Source of the DNA: Symbiodinium natans | Lineage: Eukaryota; Sar; Dinophyceae; Suessiales; Symbiodiniaceae | Direction: 5' to 3' | Length of the DNA: 64,000 bases | Assembly (NCBI GenBank): GCA_905221605.1 | Contig: CAJNDS010002191.1 | Coordinates: forward strand, 910,526 to 974,525 | Part shown: positions 55,381 through 64,000 of the stretch, piece after piece | Numbering within the stretch: position 1 is the first letter of the stretch | How the letters are laid out: every line of letters starts with the position of its first letter | The notes under the pieces: generated by a model | Databases searched by the model: none | Seen by the model: only the letters and a program-made list of their open reading frames with translations | Told to the model about the DNA's origin: nothing | Program-made: the position numbers and the translations under genes

Positions 55381-55782
55381 ATGGCGCTTGAGCCGAAACA
55401 GGTTTTGGCCCACCCAGAATTCTGCTACGCATTGCTACGCCACAGTAACATCCAAATCCAAGTCCTGTTCTGCTCTGCCGCAGCCACTCTGCTTGCTTCA
55501 GGCTTTCTAGGTGTCTATAACGGGTTGTTGGCAGAGTGGGTTGCAGACGCGGCGAGCGGTGTTTGTCGAAGACGAAGTTACGTTTCAAACACCGTGGACG
55601 GCGTCAGCTGCAATGGTAACAAACGGCAACTGCCCCAGCATGAGAGCTACGAGCTGGCAGTTGCGCACGCATGTTTTTCGGCACGTAGGCGCTGCTGCGA
55701 TTTGGACTCGATGATCAGAGTTTCGACTGCGGCTCCAGCACAGACTAATCCTCTGGCGCGTCAGCGACCCGAACGATGGTGA
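55381..55782 (+). CDS. 133-residue ORF, possibly retroelement-derived
   Basis: From ATG 55381 it reads MALEPKQVLAHPEFCYALLR, IQVLFCSAAATLLASGFLG and so on to TGA at 55782. The second half is also open in the next frame (FRHVGAAAIWT), a hint of a decayed longer coding region with a frameshift. The minus strand is open as well. No domain is sure. Confidence 0.28.
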   Translation: MALEPKQVLAHPEFCYALLRHSNIQIQVLFCSAAATLLASGFLGVYNGLLAEWVADAASGVCRRRSYVSNTVDGVSCNGNKRQLPQHESYELAVAHACFSARRRCCDLDSMIRVSTAAPAQTNPLARQRPERW

Positions 55783-56134
55783 AACGTTCCCATGACCAAC
55801 TGGGCGGCAAGTCCTTGCAGCGCTAGGTGACTACACAGGATGTGGGGACTGAGTCACCCATGAAACTTCAGAGGCTGAACAGGCAATGAGCATACTTTTG
55901 AGGAGTTTGGCACGGGGCTTTGGGGACTTATCTGAAAAAAGCACTCTATGAACTGAGTATGAAAACATGTGCGCTTTGTCGGTCCTGGGGAGCCTTGCGG
56001 TCGCTTCGGTCGACGGAACCATGATCGTTGATCCGGACGAAGCCTTGAGGTGTTGATGCCGTACATTATATCTCTTTTCTGTTAAGCCTATACCTGGTAT
56101 TTGCAGCCGAGAGGCGTCTATAACAAGCTAACAA

Positions 56135-56215
56135 GGATCTGGTCCCCTTCCCAACCCTTCCCAACCCTTCCCAACCCTTCCCAACCCTTCCCACCCCTTC
56201 CCAACCCTTCCGAAA
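56135..56215. repeat. CCCTTCCCAA tandem repeat
   Basis: Seven units of about 10 bases (CCCTTCCCAA, some with A to C changes) follow one another. It is simple sequence. Confidence 0.85.
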
Positions 56216-56527
56216 AATACGATACTCACGCTTTGTTTCTACTGATCATAAGATTGAAATTCATACGACTAATGCTTTTTCTGATAACCACGAGAGGTAC
56301 TTTCTTTTGCAATGTATACCAGCATATTGCACCGTGTCTTTGCATGCCGCTACCTGGGCACACTGTAGTGGTACTACGCACCCACCCTCCGCGCAACCAA
56401 CTGGCCTGCTTTGGCGCGAAATGTAGGGGATCAAAAAAAAAAATGGGATCAAATATTAATTTAGTTATAGGCGGATCCAAACAAAAAACTTATTTGGGGT
56501 CAAAAATGATAGTTTACTGAAGGCTTC

Positions 56528-57180
56528 GAAGGCTTGTTGCAAGCGGAGCGGAGGCTGTAAACGCTCAGAAATGCAGCATTTCTGGCCGCTCGCAAGCTGT
56601 AAACACCGAAAAGACACAGCATCTATGCGGGAACTACTGAAAATAACAGCATTTTTGAGTTTCCAGAGAGGCTGCAAATACTGTATATAGCAGCAGTTCT
56701 GCGCTTTCAGAGGCTGGAAATACTGTACATTGCTGCATTTCTGAGTTTCCAGAGGCTGCAAATACTGTACATAGCAGCATTTCTGCGCGAAATACGGTAA
56801 ATAGCTGCATTTCTGAGTTTGCAAATCAATGCTGGCATCTTGGCATATCTTGGCATTAGCAGTTTCAAAAAAAATGCGAATACTCTGAAGCAAGCCAGAA
56901 CGATTTTAAACAGAGCGGGGGGGTTGGGGGGCTGCGCCCCCGCACAATGCTCGCATCATGGGTTTCGAAAGTATGCTGAAGCACCTGTCACGACTTAAAA
57001 TAAGGCGGGGTGTGTAGCTTCCCCGATTTGCAAACACAATGCTCGCATCAGAGGCGTCGAAAGATGCGTATGCTTTGAAGCAAGCTCGCACGACTTTAAA
57101 AAAAACGGGGGGGGTTGTTAGGGGGGGCACAGCCCCCCCCCCCCCCCCCCCCCCCCCAACACGTATGCTTTTAAGCAAGC
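56528..57180. repeat. Two short tandem families (about 54 bp and about 100 bp units)
   Basis: Between 56560 and 56830 units of GAGGCTGCAAATACTGTACA / TAGCAGCATTTCTG recur four to five times. Between 56940 and 57180 units with ACAATGCTCGCATCA, GCTTTGAAGCAAGCTCGCAC and GACTTTAAAA recur two to three times around a pure C run of about 28 bases. No coding sequence is credible. Confidence 0.8.
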
Positions 57181-57205
57181 TGGCACGACTTTTCTTGCCT
57201 TTGTT

Positions 57206-57213
57206 TTGTTATT

Positions 57214-57297
<84 letters not shown>

Positions 57298-57900
57298 GAT
57301 GTCTTCCTTCCTTCATTCCTTCCTTCCTTCCTTCCTTCCTCCTTGCTTCCTCCTTGCTTCCTCCTTGCTTCCTCCTTGCTTCCTCCTTGCTTCCTTGTTG
57401 CTCTTCCTTGTTGCTCTTCCTTGTTGCTCTTCCTTGTTGCTCTTCCTTGTTGCTCTTCCTTGTTGCCCTGCCTTGTTGGTTCCTTGCTTCCTCCTTGCTT
57501 CCTCCTTGCTTCCTCCTTGCTTCCTTGTTGCTCTTCCTTGTTGCTCTTCCTTGTTGCTCTTCCTTGTTGCTCTTCCTTGTTGCTCTTCCTTGTCTTGTTG
57601 GTTCCTGGCTTCCTTGCTTCCTTGCTTCCTTGCTTCCTTGCTTCCTTAATGCCTTGCTTCCTGGCGTCCTTCCGTCCTTCGGCCCTTCCGCCCTTCCGCC
57701 CTCCGCCCTTCCGCCCCTTCCGCCCTTCCGCCCTTCCGCCCTTCCGCCCTTCCGCCCTTCCGCCCTTCCGCCCTTCCGCCCTTCCGCCCTTCCGCCCTTC
57801 CGCCCTTCCGCCCTTCCGCCCTTCCGCCCTTCCGCCCTTCCGCCCTTCCCTCCCTCCCTCCTTCTCTCCCTCCCTCCCTCCCTCCCTCCCTCCCCTTCCC
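57206..57900. repeat. 700-bp polypyrimidine array in four blocks
   Basis: The order is TTTC units (57206..57296), TTCC units, then CTTGCTTCCTC and CTTCCTTGTTG units twice over (57345..57640), then about 20 copies of the nine-base CCCTTCCGC unit (57680..57845), then TCCC. Strand asymmetry is almost total. The long ORFs on both strands only translate it. Confidence 0.92.
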
Positions 57901-58325
57901 TCTCTCCATCGGAAGAACAGAAACATTATTTCTTGATCCTAAATACATTATTATTGACCCTACATAGTTTTTCTTGATCCCATTTTTTGATCCGCATGCC
58001 AGGAACCCGTTGTCAATTCCGCCAAGACCAAAATCACATAAGCTATTGCAAAAGAATGGTATAGCGATGCAAAGCGATGTACGCTTGCAGGCTTCCAAGT
58101 TTGGCAAGCCAGACTTCGAAACTCTCTTTAGACTGCTGTCCTAGACTTCTCTTGAGCCCAGAAGCGATCGTGAACAGGATTCCAAAGGGCAACCACGCCA
58201 TTCTTTGCATCGGTAGGAACAATGACGAAGCGCTCCCACCCCCAATCACTGGGGATGTCATGCACAGCCTGGGCTCAAGTGGCGAAAATCAGATCCAACC
58301 GCAGTGCTGGCGACAAAAGGATTCG

Positions 58326-58893
58326 TCAAACTCCACGGCTTAGGTGGCAGCAAATTGAAGCAAGCGCAAAAAATCTAAAAAAATTGCCCTGGTGCATGGA
58401 GGCGTCCCGCTCTGGGCTGCTCTCCATTTTATGATTGTTCATCCGCATGTAGCGATTGGCTTTTTGGTTGTGGAAGCCCACCATGCCATTGCCAGCATCC
58501 ACGACGGTGAAGAGCGGCGTCTTCCAGCCCTTGGGCAGGTCCTTGCCATGCGCAAGGCTCTCCACCTTCAACCCATTCATGCGAATGAAACGGTTATGGC
58601 GCCCACTGTGCAGGGCCACGACGGATCCGGGCTCCAGGTAAGGCTTTGCTGGCACAGCGTAGAAGCGTTCCAACTTCCAGTCTGCCGGAAGGTCGTTTGC
58701 ACCCTTCGGGGCGCTGCTTTTGAGAGATCCTTTCTCATCCATGGAGATGAAGCGGTTGTTGGAGGGGCTGTGGAGTGCGATCATCCCGTCCCCCGCATCG
58801 ACGACCTTGAAGCGCTCCTTGTCCCAATGTTTCGGGAGGTCCCTTGCAGCCTTGGCTTTTGACATAGGAAGGGTCGCCTGAAAAACTTGAGGC

Positions 58894-58932
<39 letters not shown>

Positions 58933-59329
58933 AGCCAACCAGTGAGATGTTAATCCCGGGCTCCCGGCATTGATGGGGCTGGCCATTATATCTCCACCCT
59001 TCATCTTGATGAAGCGGTTGCCCTGGGAGTTGTGGAACGCGAGGTCCCCATTGCCCCCATCCACCACGGTGAAGCGCTCGAAGGTGAACCAATCGGGCAA
59101 GTCCAGGGGGTTCTCGAGTGGGGTCGACGCCATGGCCGACACACTGGCGATGCCAATGTTCACCGTGCGCCTGAGCATCGCAACCCGTGTTTCTGGGCTC
59201 AGCAAGATGTTTAGGGCTCCCAGGGCATGTTCAAACCAAAGATCAAGAATGGGACTGGATGAATGCGTCTTCACGATGTAAACCCTTTGAGATTGTTCAA
59301 CACACACACACACACATCTACCTACATTG

Positions 59330-59383
<54 letters not shown>

Positions 59384-59640
59384 GGTTGGCCCCTAAAGCC
59401 CTCTGAAAAATATTCCTGAATACGATCCTCTTAAACCCAAGTAAGGAAAATATAAAATGTCCCAACGGCCTACCTAGATACATATATGAATACAAGTACG
59501 CAAACAAAAACCTGGATGTTCGCACCCAGCCGCATGGCCAGGAAGCGCTTCGCTGCTGGGCTCCAGAGGGCAATCGTGGGCCAACCATACTTGGAACCCT
59601 TGGCCTCGAGGAAGGGGGAAAGGGCTTTCGGGGTGGGTTC
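58326..59640 (-). CDS. Fascin-like beta-trefoil protein, at least three exons
   Basis: An upstream exon ending at 59512 (donor GTTTTT) reads KYGWPTIALWSPAAKRFLAM RLGANIQ. The middle exon covers about 59178..58960, with ATGs at 59178 and 59133. It reads DWFTFERFTVVDGGNGDLAF and HNSQGNRFIKMKGGDIMAS. The third exon, from about 58885 (acceptor AGTTTTTCAG) to about 58326, reads ERFKVVDAGDGMIALHSPSN NRFISM, then DWKLERFYAV ... GSVVALHSGRHNRFIRMNG, then LFTVVDAGNGMVGFHNQKAN RYMRMN. Each unit has the F-V-D-x-G-x-G-x-x-x-x-H-x-x-x-N-R-F/Y pattern of fascin-type trefoils, so the protein carries at least four units. By family such folds bind actin or carbohydrate; the partner is unknown. Introns hold a TA tract (59330..59385) and a GT tract (58890..58927). 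The donor of the middle exon and the 3' end after ASMHQ are not resolved. Confidence 0.78.
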
Positions 59641-60289
59641 AGGGTCTTGGGTGGAGGGCTTCTGTGGGTCAAGGCCGCCGCGTCTATGCTTTACAGTTTC
59701 ACAAGCCCTGGGCCTCCTCGACGGCCCGCTCGCTGTCGACGATTTCACTGGCATTCACGCCCGACAACAGCTTAAAAGACCATGTGACGCTCGACAAGGA
59801 AAGCCAAATCACCGCAAGCGTTGCAGGAGGCATCGGCGAATCGCCGAGAGTGCCTTGAGCTTCGTTACGCAGCTGCAGGCACGCAGGCATTCATTTGAAA
59901 GAGGTCTCATGTTACACGCATATTTCGATGTATTTGCATACAAAGGTACGCAGGTGTGTGTGTGTGTGGATGTGCTGCACGCATGTATACACACATGTAT
60001 GTATGCAAGTAGCCTTATATCATGTTGTGCATGCGGAGGGGACTTGCGCGTCTTGTTTTTGTTGGAATACGCATCAAAACACGTACGTGCAAATCAAAGG
60101 CAGGTGTCCATAGGAGAGAGAGAGAGAGAGAGAGACTGGTCCGGAAACGACTGTTGAGTCCATAGGAAAAAGCACAAAAGAAACAGCACACCCTTCCCGG
60201 GGATAGAACTACGAAGAGAGCAATTATTCTGGCTTTATAAGGAGTGAGAGAATGCAATGAGCGAAAGAACGCATGAAAGCAAGAAATGA

Positions 60290-60650
60290 CTGTGAACGAA
60301 GTACAGCATTTAATAGTAAATTGTAAGGGCTAGAAAAATAGTAATGCTTTATGAGGCCCTTTTGTACGTATTATTTGGTTCGTATTATTTGGTTGTTTGG
60401 AAATCCAAACCTTTAGACGTTACATCAGATTCATTTTGTTTTCTTATTAATAGTTCTTGGTTATTATTCTTTGCTCTTATTATAATTCTATTTAACTTTA
60501 CAGGATTTAATATTTATTGCTGGACTTGAATTCACTTCTCGCAGAATTGTTTTCTTATACTTTATCATCTTTTTTTGGATAACTTTATCATATTTGGTCT
60601 AGAGATTTATTAAGAGAATTCACGAAAAAATAGCCCCAAAACATTTCTTG
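60290..60650 (+). other. AT-rich island with a membrane-protein-like ORF, possibly organelle-derived
   Basis: Composition turns AT-rich from about 60290. The ORF 60344..60529 reads MLYEALLYVLFGSYYLVVWK and NSSWLLFFALIIILFNFTGF, very hydrophobic and A/T-codon driven. A second open piece after a stop reads RRIVFLYFIIFFWITLSYLV. This is what a nuclear copy of mitochondrial DNA looks like, but I cannot match it to cox1, cox3 or cob by eye. Confidence 0.33.
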
Positions 60651-60965
60651 GAAACGGTGCAAAAGCACACAGTTCCCTCGAAACAAAAGCTGCAAAGATT
60701 GGGCTTACCCAACATCACACTTTTCCAAACGTCTGCATATTGTCCTATCTATGTTGCTACTCGTCGAATGCGCAGTCCACCCTTACTAATCGAATGCACA
60801 TCGCCCTTTTTGCGTCTGGACTCCTATTCCCTACAACAAATGAAACGACTACACTTCTTTGAGGCTTCCGGGAAGAGCCGCATCAGTGCATCAGCCTTAA
60901 TAAAAGATACAATTGTCGAAGATCTCTACGAAAAGGCACCAGACATGCAATACAAACAGTCCTGA
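60651..60965 (+). CDS. 105-residue ORF, function unknown
   Basis: It reads VPSKQKLQRLGLPNITLFQT, then YVATRRMRSPPLLIECTSPF and ASALIKDTIVEDLYEKAPD before TGA. The sequence is protein-like and ends right at a MITE-like element. The apparent start is not an ATG that I trust, so it may be an exon. No family is recognised. Confidence 0.33.
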   Translation, partial: ETVQKHTVPSKQKLQRLGLPNITLFQTSAYCPIYVATRRMRSPPLLIECTSPFLRLDSYSLQQMKRLHFFEASGKSRISASALIKDTIVEDLYEKAPDMQYKQS

Positions 60966-61033
60966 GTAGGGATGGTCAAAAGGGGTATTACAATCCCTAT
61001 TCAAGACTGTCAGTAGGGGGAACATCCCAAGAC
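60951..61033. mobile_element. MITE-like element, TACTAACAGTCCT family, copy 5
   Basis: ACAGTCCTGAGTAGGGAT ... ATCCCTATTCAAGACTGTC is followed by AGTAGGGGGAACATCCCAAG, the family's outer end. The left outer end is missing or diverged. Confidence 0.68.
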
Positions 61034-61084
61034 CTAGGGTTTCCAAGAGAGCGCGTTTTCAAGCTCTTGCGTTGGCACAAAGAC

Positions 61085-62409
61085 TCACTCATGCTTCCTT
61101 TTCTGATGATTGAGTGCTGAGCAGAAGTGTGTGGATGTGGGTCTGAGTGCATGTGCATGGCTTGAGTGGTGCTGCTGATGTGGGTGTTCCCACACAGGGG
61201 CGGTGGAGGGGCCTGGCTGGATAAAGGACCGTGGGAACAAGCATAAACAACAGTACAAGAAACATAAAGAACAGTCCAATCTAAAGGCCCCGGCGGCCCT
61301 TCTTCCAAGAGCCAAGAACATGCCAAGAACCAATCTTCCCCGCACTCTCAAATCTTGGCCCTTGCTTTTGGTTTGATCGTCGTACTTCGGCATGTCGGCT
61401 GATTCTCGCTCAATCATAGCCTTTGCTTTAGGGCAGTAGGAAGCTAGGGCAATAGGAGGCTGGCTTGGAGCTTCAGGCTTTTCCGTAAACCTGCTTTCCG
61501 TTGTCCCGTCTTGCGAGCGCCTATGCCAGACATCCCAACACATTTTTTCCTCAGCGCGCCCGTCTCTTCACCGACCCGTCTTGTCCTTGCACGCGCACAG
61601 CGGCGCGTGGTGACCATACTTGTTCCGGTCACATGTCAAAGAGCCTGCGCGGGTGCCAGCCGAAACTGGCGCGCAGTCATCGCTTCTGCCTGTGGAGAAA
61701 GGGCTGCCCGCATATATAGTTGCAGGGTGCATGGAAGCCTTAGAAGACCAGAATAGACCAGACGACAGCACTAGATGCCAGCCACAAGCAAAAGACCAGC
61801 ACAGGCAGAGCACAGGGCCATCGAGCAAGCAACTGACACACCCGCCGTGAATTGTTTCTTGCATGGCTCCAACATGTACCAGCTCGTTATCGTTCACAAA
61901 CTGCATTGCTGACGATTCGTGCATGCACGCACGTCGTACCTTTTGCCTTTGAGGCAACGACACAAAATGTGGGCAACATGATAAGCTTGGTCCCAGCGAA
62001 CGGGGGGATCGAAATGCAGCAACGCGTTGAGAGATATCATTGTTGGCAAACACCGAAAACCCAACGACTGCTTTGACATCACGGAAGCGACGGAAGAGCC
62101 TCCACATGCAGGCAAGAACATCCTGGCGATGAAAATGGGTTACGCATCGGCTTTCTTGTCCGCGCTGAACTCCTGCGCGCCGGAGCTCCATTTTGGCTCA
62201 AGGAGGTCGCTCAAGAATCCGATTCTGCAGTTGGGATCCATGATGGGTTCGACAAGTTGACGAGTTTCATATTGTTGTTCATAGTGTCCTTTTTGAGCCA
62301 TGGGTTGCTTGAAGGCATTGTCAGCTGCTGGCCTTGGTGTTTTCCCAAAACTGCCGTGGTGAAACAAAGACTTGTTGCAATTCGAAGCATCGTGGTCGAA
62401 GCCGCGCAT
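61085..62409 (-). CDS. Coding-like minus-strand region with frame breaks
   Basis: Three stretches are strongly protein-like. 62409..62140 includes KTPRPAADNAFKQPMAQKGH and EPIMDPNCRIGFLSDLLEPK. 62121..61894 includes MSKQSLGFRCLPTMISLNAL and PPVRWDQAYHVAHILCRCLK, competing with a second open frame from 62140 to 61568. 61500..61340 includes EKPEAPSQPPIALASYCPKA and RESADMPKYDDQTKSKG. The gaps between frames are too short for normal introns, so this is either a decayed gene or a set of exons I cannot join. No family is recognised. Confidence 0.33.
62188..62202 (+). other. Relict dinoflagellate spliced-leader sequence
   Basis: The bases CCATTTTGGCTCAAG equal the 3' 15 bases of the dinoflagellate spliced leader, the part after its internal AG. 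In genes that arose by reverse transcription of trans-spliced mRNA, exactly this truncated piece is known to remain upstream of the coding region. A plus-strand coding region begins about 220 bases downstream. On the other strand the same bases fall in an open frame, so chance cannot be excluded. Confidence 0.6.
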
Positions 62410-62425
62410 CCCTTGCTCTCATTAT

Positions 62426-64000
62426 GCGTCGAGGCATGTCTCGTACGCCTGCAAGAGCACGCCGTAGTGCAACCCCCGTGCGGCATGTTGTGCCGAGCAA
62501 TTTGGGAATGACCCCATCCCCCAAAAGACCAGGTGACCGATATCCGTCACCGCCCCAGTTCATGTCGCCCATCACAGCCCCGGACAACGCGGCAGCGTCT
62601 GAGGATGACAACAGCCTGAGTCAATCCATGTGTGCCTTGTGCCAGCTCCCTCTTTCGCCTCCCACTTGGCGTTGCCTTGTGAGTGTGGAATAAGTCTGCA
62701 CCTCGCGTGTGCTACACAAATACGCATCAGGTCTCATGCCCCTCCTTGCATGCAGTGTCGTGCAAGCTGGCCAGGCCCTCATGCAGACGCAGCTCTCATG
62801 GCCGCTTGTCGTGATGCCGGGGTACCAATGGAGAACACTTGGGAAGCACTCCCTGATCACGAATGATTTCCTTCAAGATATTATTCCGCACCCCCCTGAC
62901 CGCATACGGGTCCTTTGTTGCCCACGCCTTGCACATTTCGACTTTGTGGCACACCTGCGCGAGATGGAGTGGGCTCCTGCACGGCTTTTCGAAACCAACA
63001 CCGCCGGTGTACGTGTTCAGACTGGATGGAGAGGAGAGTGGTCGTGCAATCAATGTGGACGCAGTGTAACACAAAATGACCCACTCGTCAATTGGTGTTC
63101 CGCAGATTCTCCCACCGCTACGACTAATCCCCCCAATGCCCCAGATGAACCCCAAACACTGGTTGTTGATGCACATGACAGATCACGAACTTGGTTGTGT
63201 ATGCCGAATTCCTCACATTTGCACCACGAGACGTTCTTGCGCAATCCCGTGCCTCAGCCGACGAATTTGTTCACAGCCCCGCCACCGACCGCCAACCATG
63301 AGGAAACCCTTGCGACAGTCGTCGAAGTGCTGTGTGTGGTACGCGTCGCCGCTGTCGCATTTGTAATGAACAAATCCAATCCCACATGCAATCACTTTTT
63401 ATCATTGCGCACGAGGTTGTCGTTTTTCAGCTTGCGCCAATTGTTTTGCTCCCGCAGTGCGTGCCCCTGGTTACAACAATGCTGCGGAACGATGTGCAAG
63501 CGAGCCCGCCCGTTGCACGAACAACCCTTCGTCTTCGGCAAACCCCGCCCAGGCAAACGACAGTTACGGACGTGTCCAGCTCACGAGGTATGTTAACATG
63601 TCGCTTGAGGCGTTTTTTGATAAAATCAACAAGTTCATCCGTGATGGTCGCTTTGAAAACCTGGGATTCCCGCAGCTCAGAATTGAAGGCACCACCGCAT
63701 GGGGTGCATGGCTCCGGATAAATCGTAGGCAAGGAGCGTTCGGCCGTCGACCTCAATTGCTATGCGGAGTTTTGTTCCACACGGCCAACAGAACACTAAC
63801 CTTTCACGGAGATGCATCTTCAGCGGTAGGACCCCTTCTGCCCTTGTTTCGCACATGGACTGCATCATGCATTGCGGATTTGGCAGGGCCAACTGCGAAT
63901 ATACCTGCGTTGGATTCTGCATCCCACCTCCCCGCGCAACAGCGTCAGTGATGCTGTCAATGATGTGATTGTCAGCCATCATGGTCGTCCTACTCATGCA
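62426..64000 (+). pseudogene. Frameshifted coding region with RING-like finger, probably a dinoflagellate retroelement
   Basis: From ATG 62426 it reads MRRGMSRTPARARRSATPVR and a Ser/Pro-rich stretch to CALCQLPLSPPTW (about 62630). After a one-base frame change it continues LPCECGISLHLACATQIRIR and CMQCRASWPGP, so that together C-x2-C ... C-x-C-x5-H-x2-C ... C-x2-C makes a RING-like zinc finger. A further frame gives DIIPHPPDRIRVLCCPRLAH, then WRGEWSCNQCGRSV. Later, in other frames, come AFFDKINKFIRDGRFENLGF and GVLFHTANRTLTFHGDASS. At least two frame changes make it non-functional as read, unless introns explain them. Architecture and style resemble N-terminal parts of long retrotransposon-type proteins I know from Symbiodinium; reverse transcriptase would lie beyond the window. 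That family call is inference. Confidence 0.5.

Noticed and set aside
57171-57977. Long ORFs on both strands (up to 251 residues)
   Set aside because: They translate polypyrimidine/polypurine repeats in every frame.
60344-60529. Assignment to cox3 or cob
   Set aside because: It is hydrophobic and AT-rich, but no family-specific motif could be matched.
1-64000. tRNA or rRNA genes
   Set aside because: No tRNA cloverleaf with A and B boxes or rRNA core sequence was noticed, though a covariance search was not possible.

Overview
The window looks like nuclear DNA of a dinoflagellate alga, probably a relative of Symbiodinium. Five things point that way. Degenerate TTTAGGG/CCCTAAA telomere-type repeats are scattered everywhere. 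Recognisable genes are sparse and cut into very small exons. Some introns appear to use GC donors. Fascin-like and ZZ-finger proteins of a kind I know from dinoflagellates are present. At 62188 there is an exact 15-base match to the 3' part of the dinoflagellate spliced leader. Species is not assignable by eye.

Three genes are clear on the minus strand: a p62/SQSTM1-like autophagy-receptor-type protein (PB1-ZZ-PFU-UBA, 17080..14999, one exon), an Oxa1/YidC-family mitochondrial membrane insertase (49771..48809, one exon), and a fascin-like beta-trefoil protein (about 59640..58326, at least three exons). Long ORFs are rare elsewhere because the coding sequence is in exons of about 30-150 bases. 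Following splice signals and reading phase by eye, I traced several more probable minus-strand genes. They include a secreted CE1/feruloyl-esterase-like hydrolase (8880..5065), an EF-hand protein whose calcium loop is completed only when two exons 500 bases apart are joined (23768..22070), a small protein with a mitochondrial-type presequence (3036..1330), and a dozen unrecognised proteins. A few plus-strand exon sets occur (36.2-37.1 kb, 38.2 kb, 46 kb, possibly 26.6 kb). The telomere-like tracts therefore sit largely in introns and spacers of ordinary genes.

Mobile and repeated DNA is abundant. It includes two families of roughly 100-bp terminal-inverted-repeat elements, a foldback element built on outward-facing GTAACGGAAAC repeats (11.0-12.0 kb), a CCAAAA/GGTTTT foldback (47.9-48.2 kb), two AT-rich tandem satellites (46.5-47.5 kb), long polypyrimidine arrays (30.6 and 57.2-57.9 kb), and an AT-rich block of decayed virus-like coding sequence inside an intron of the esterase gene (6.8-8.2 kb). 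The right end (62.4-64 kb) is a frameshifted plus-strand coding region with a RING-like cysteine cluster, probably a decayed retroelement, and it lies just downstream of the relict spliced leader.

All multi-exon models were made by hand without transcripts or alignments. Exon coordinates are good guesses, internal exons may be missing, and functions are given only where a motif is visible.
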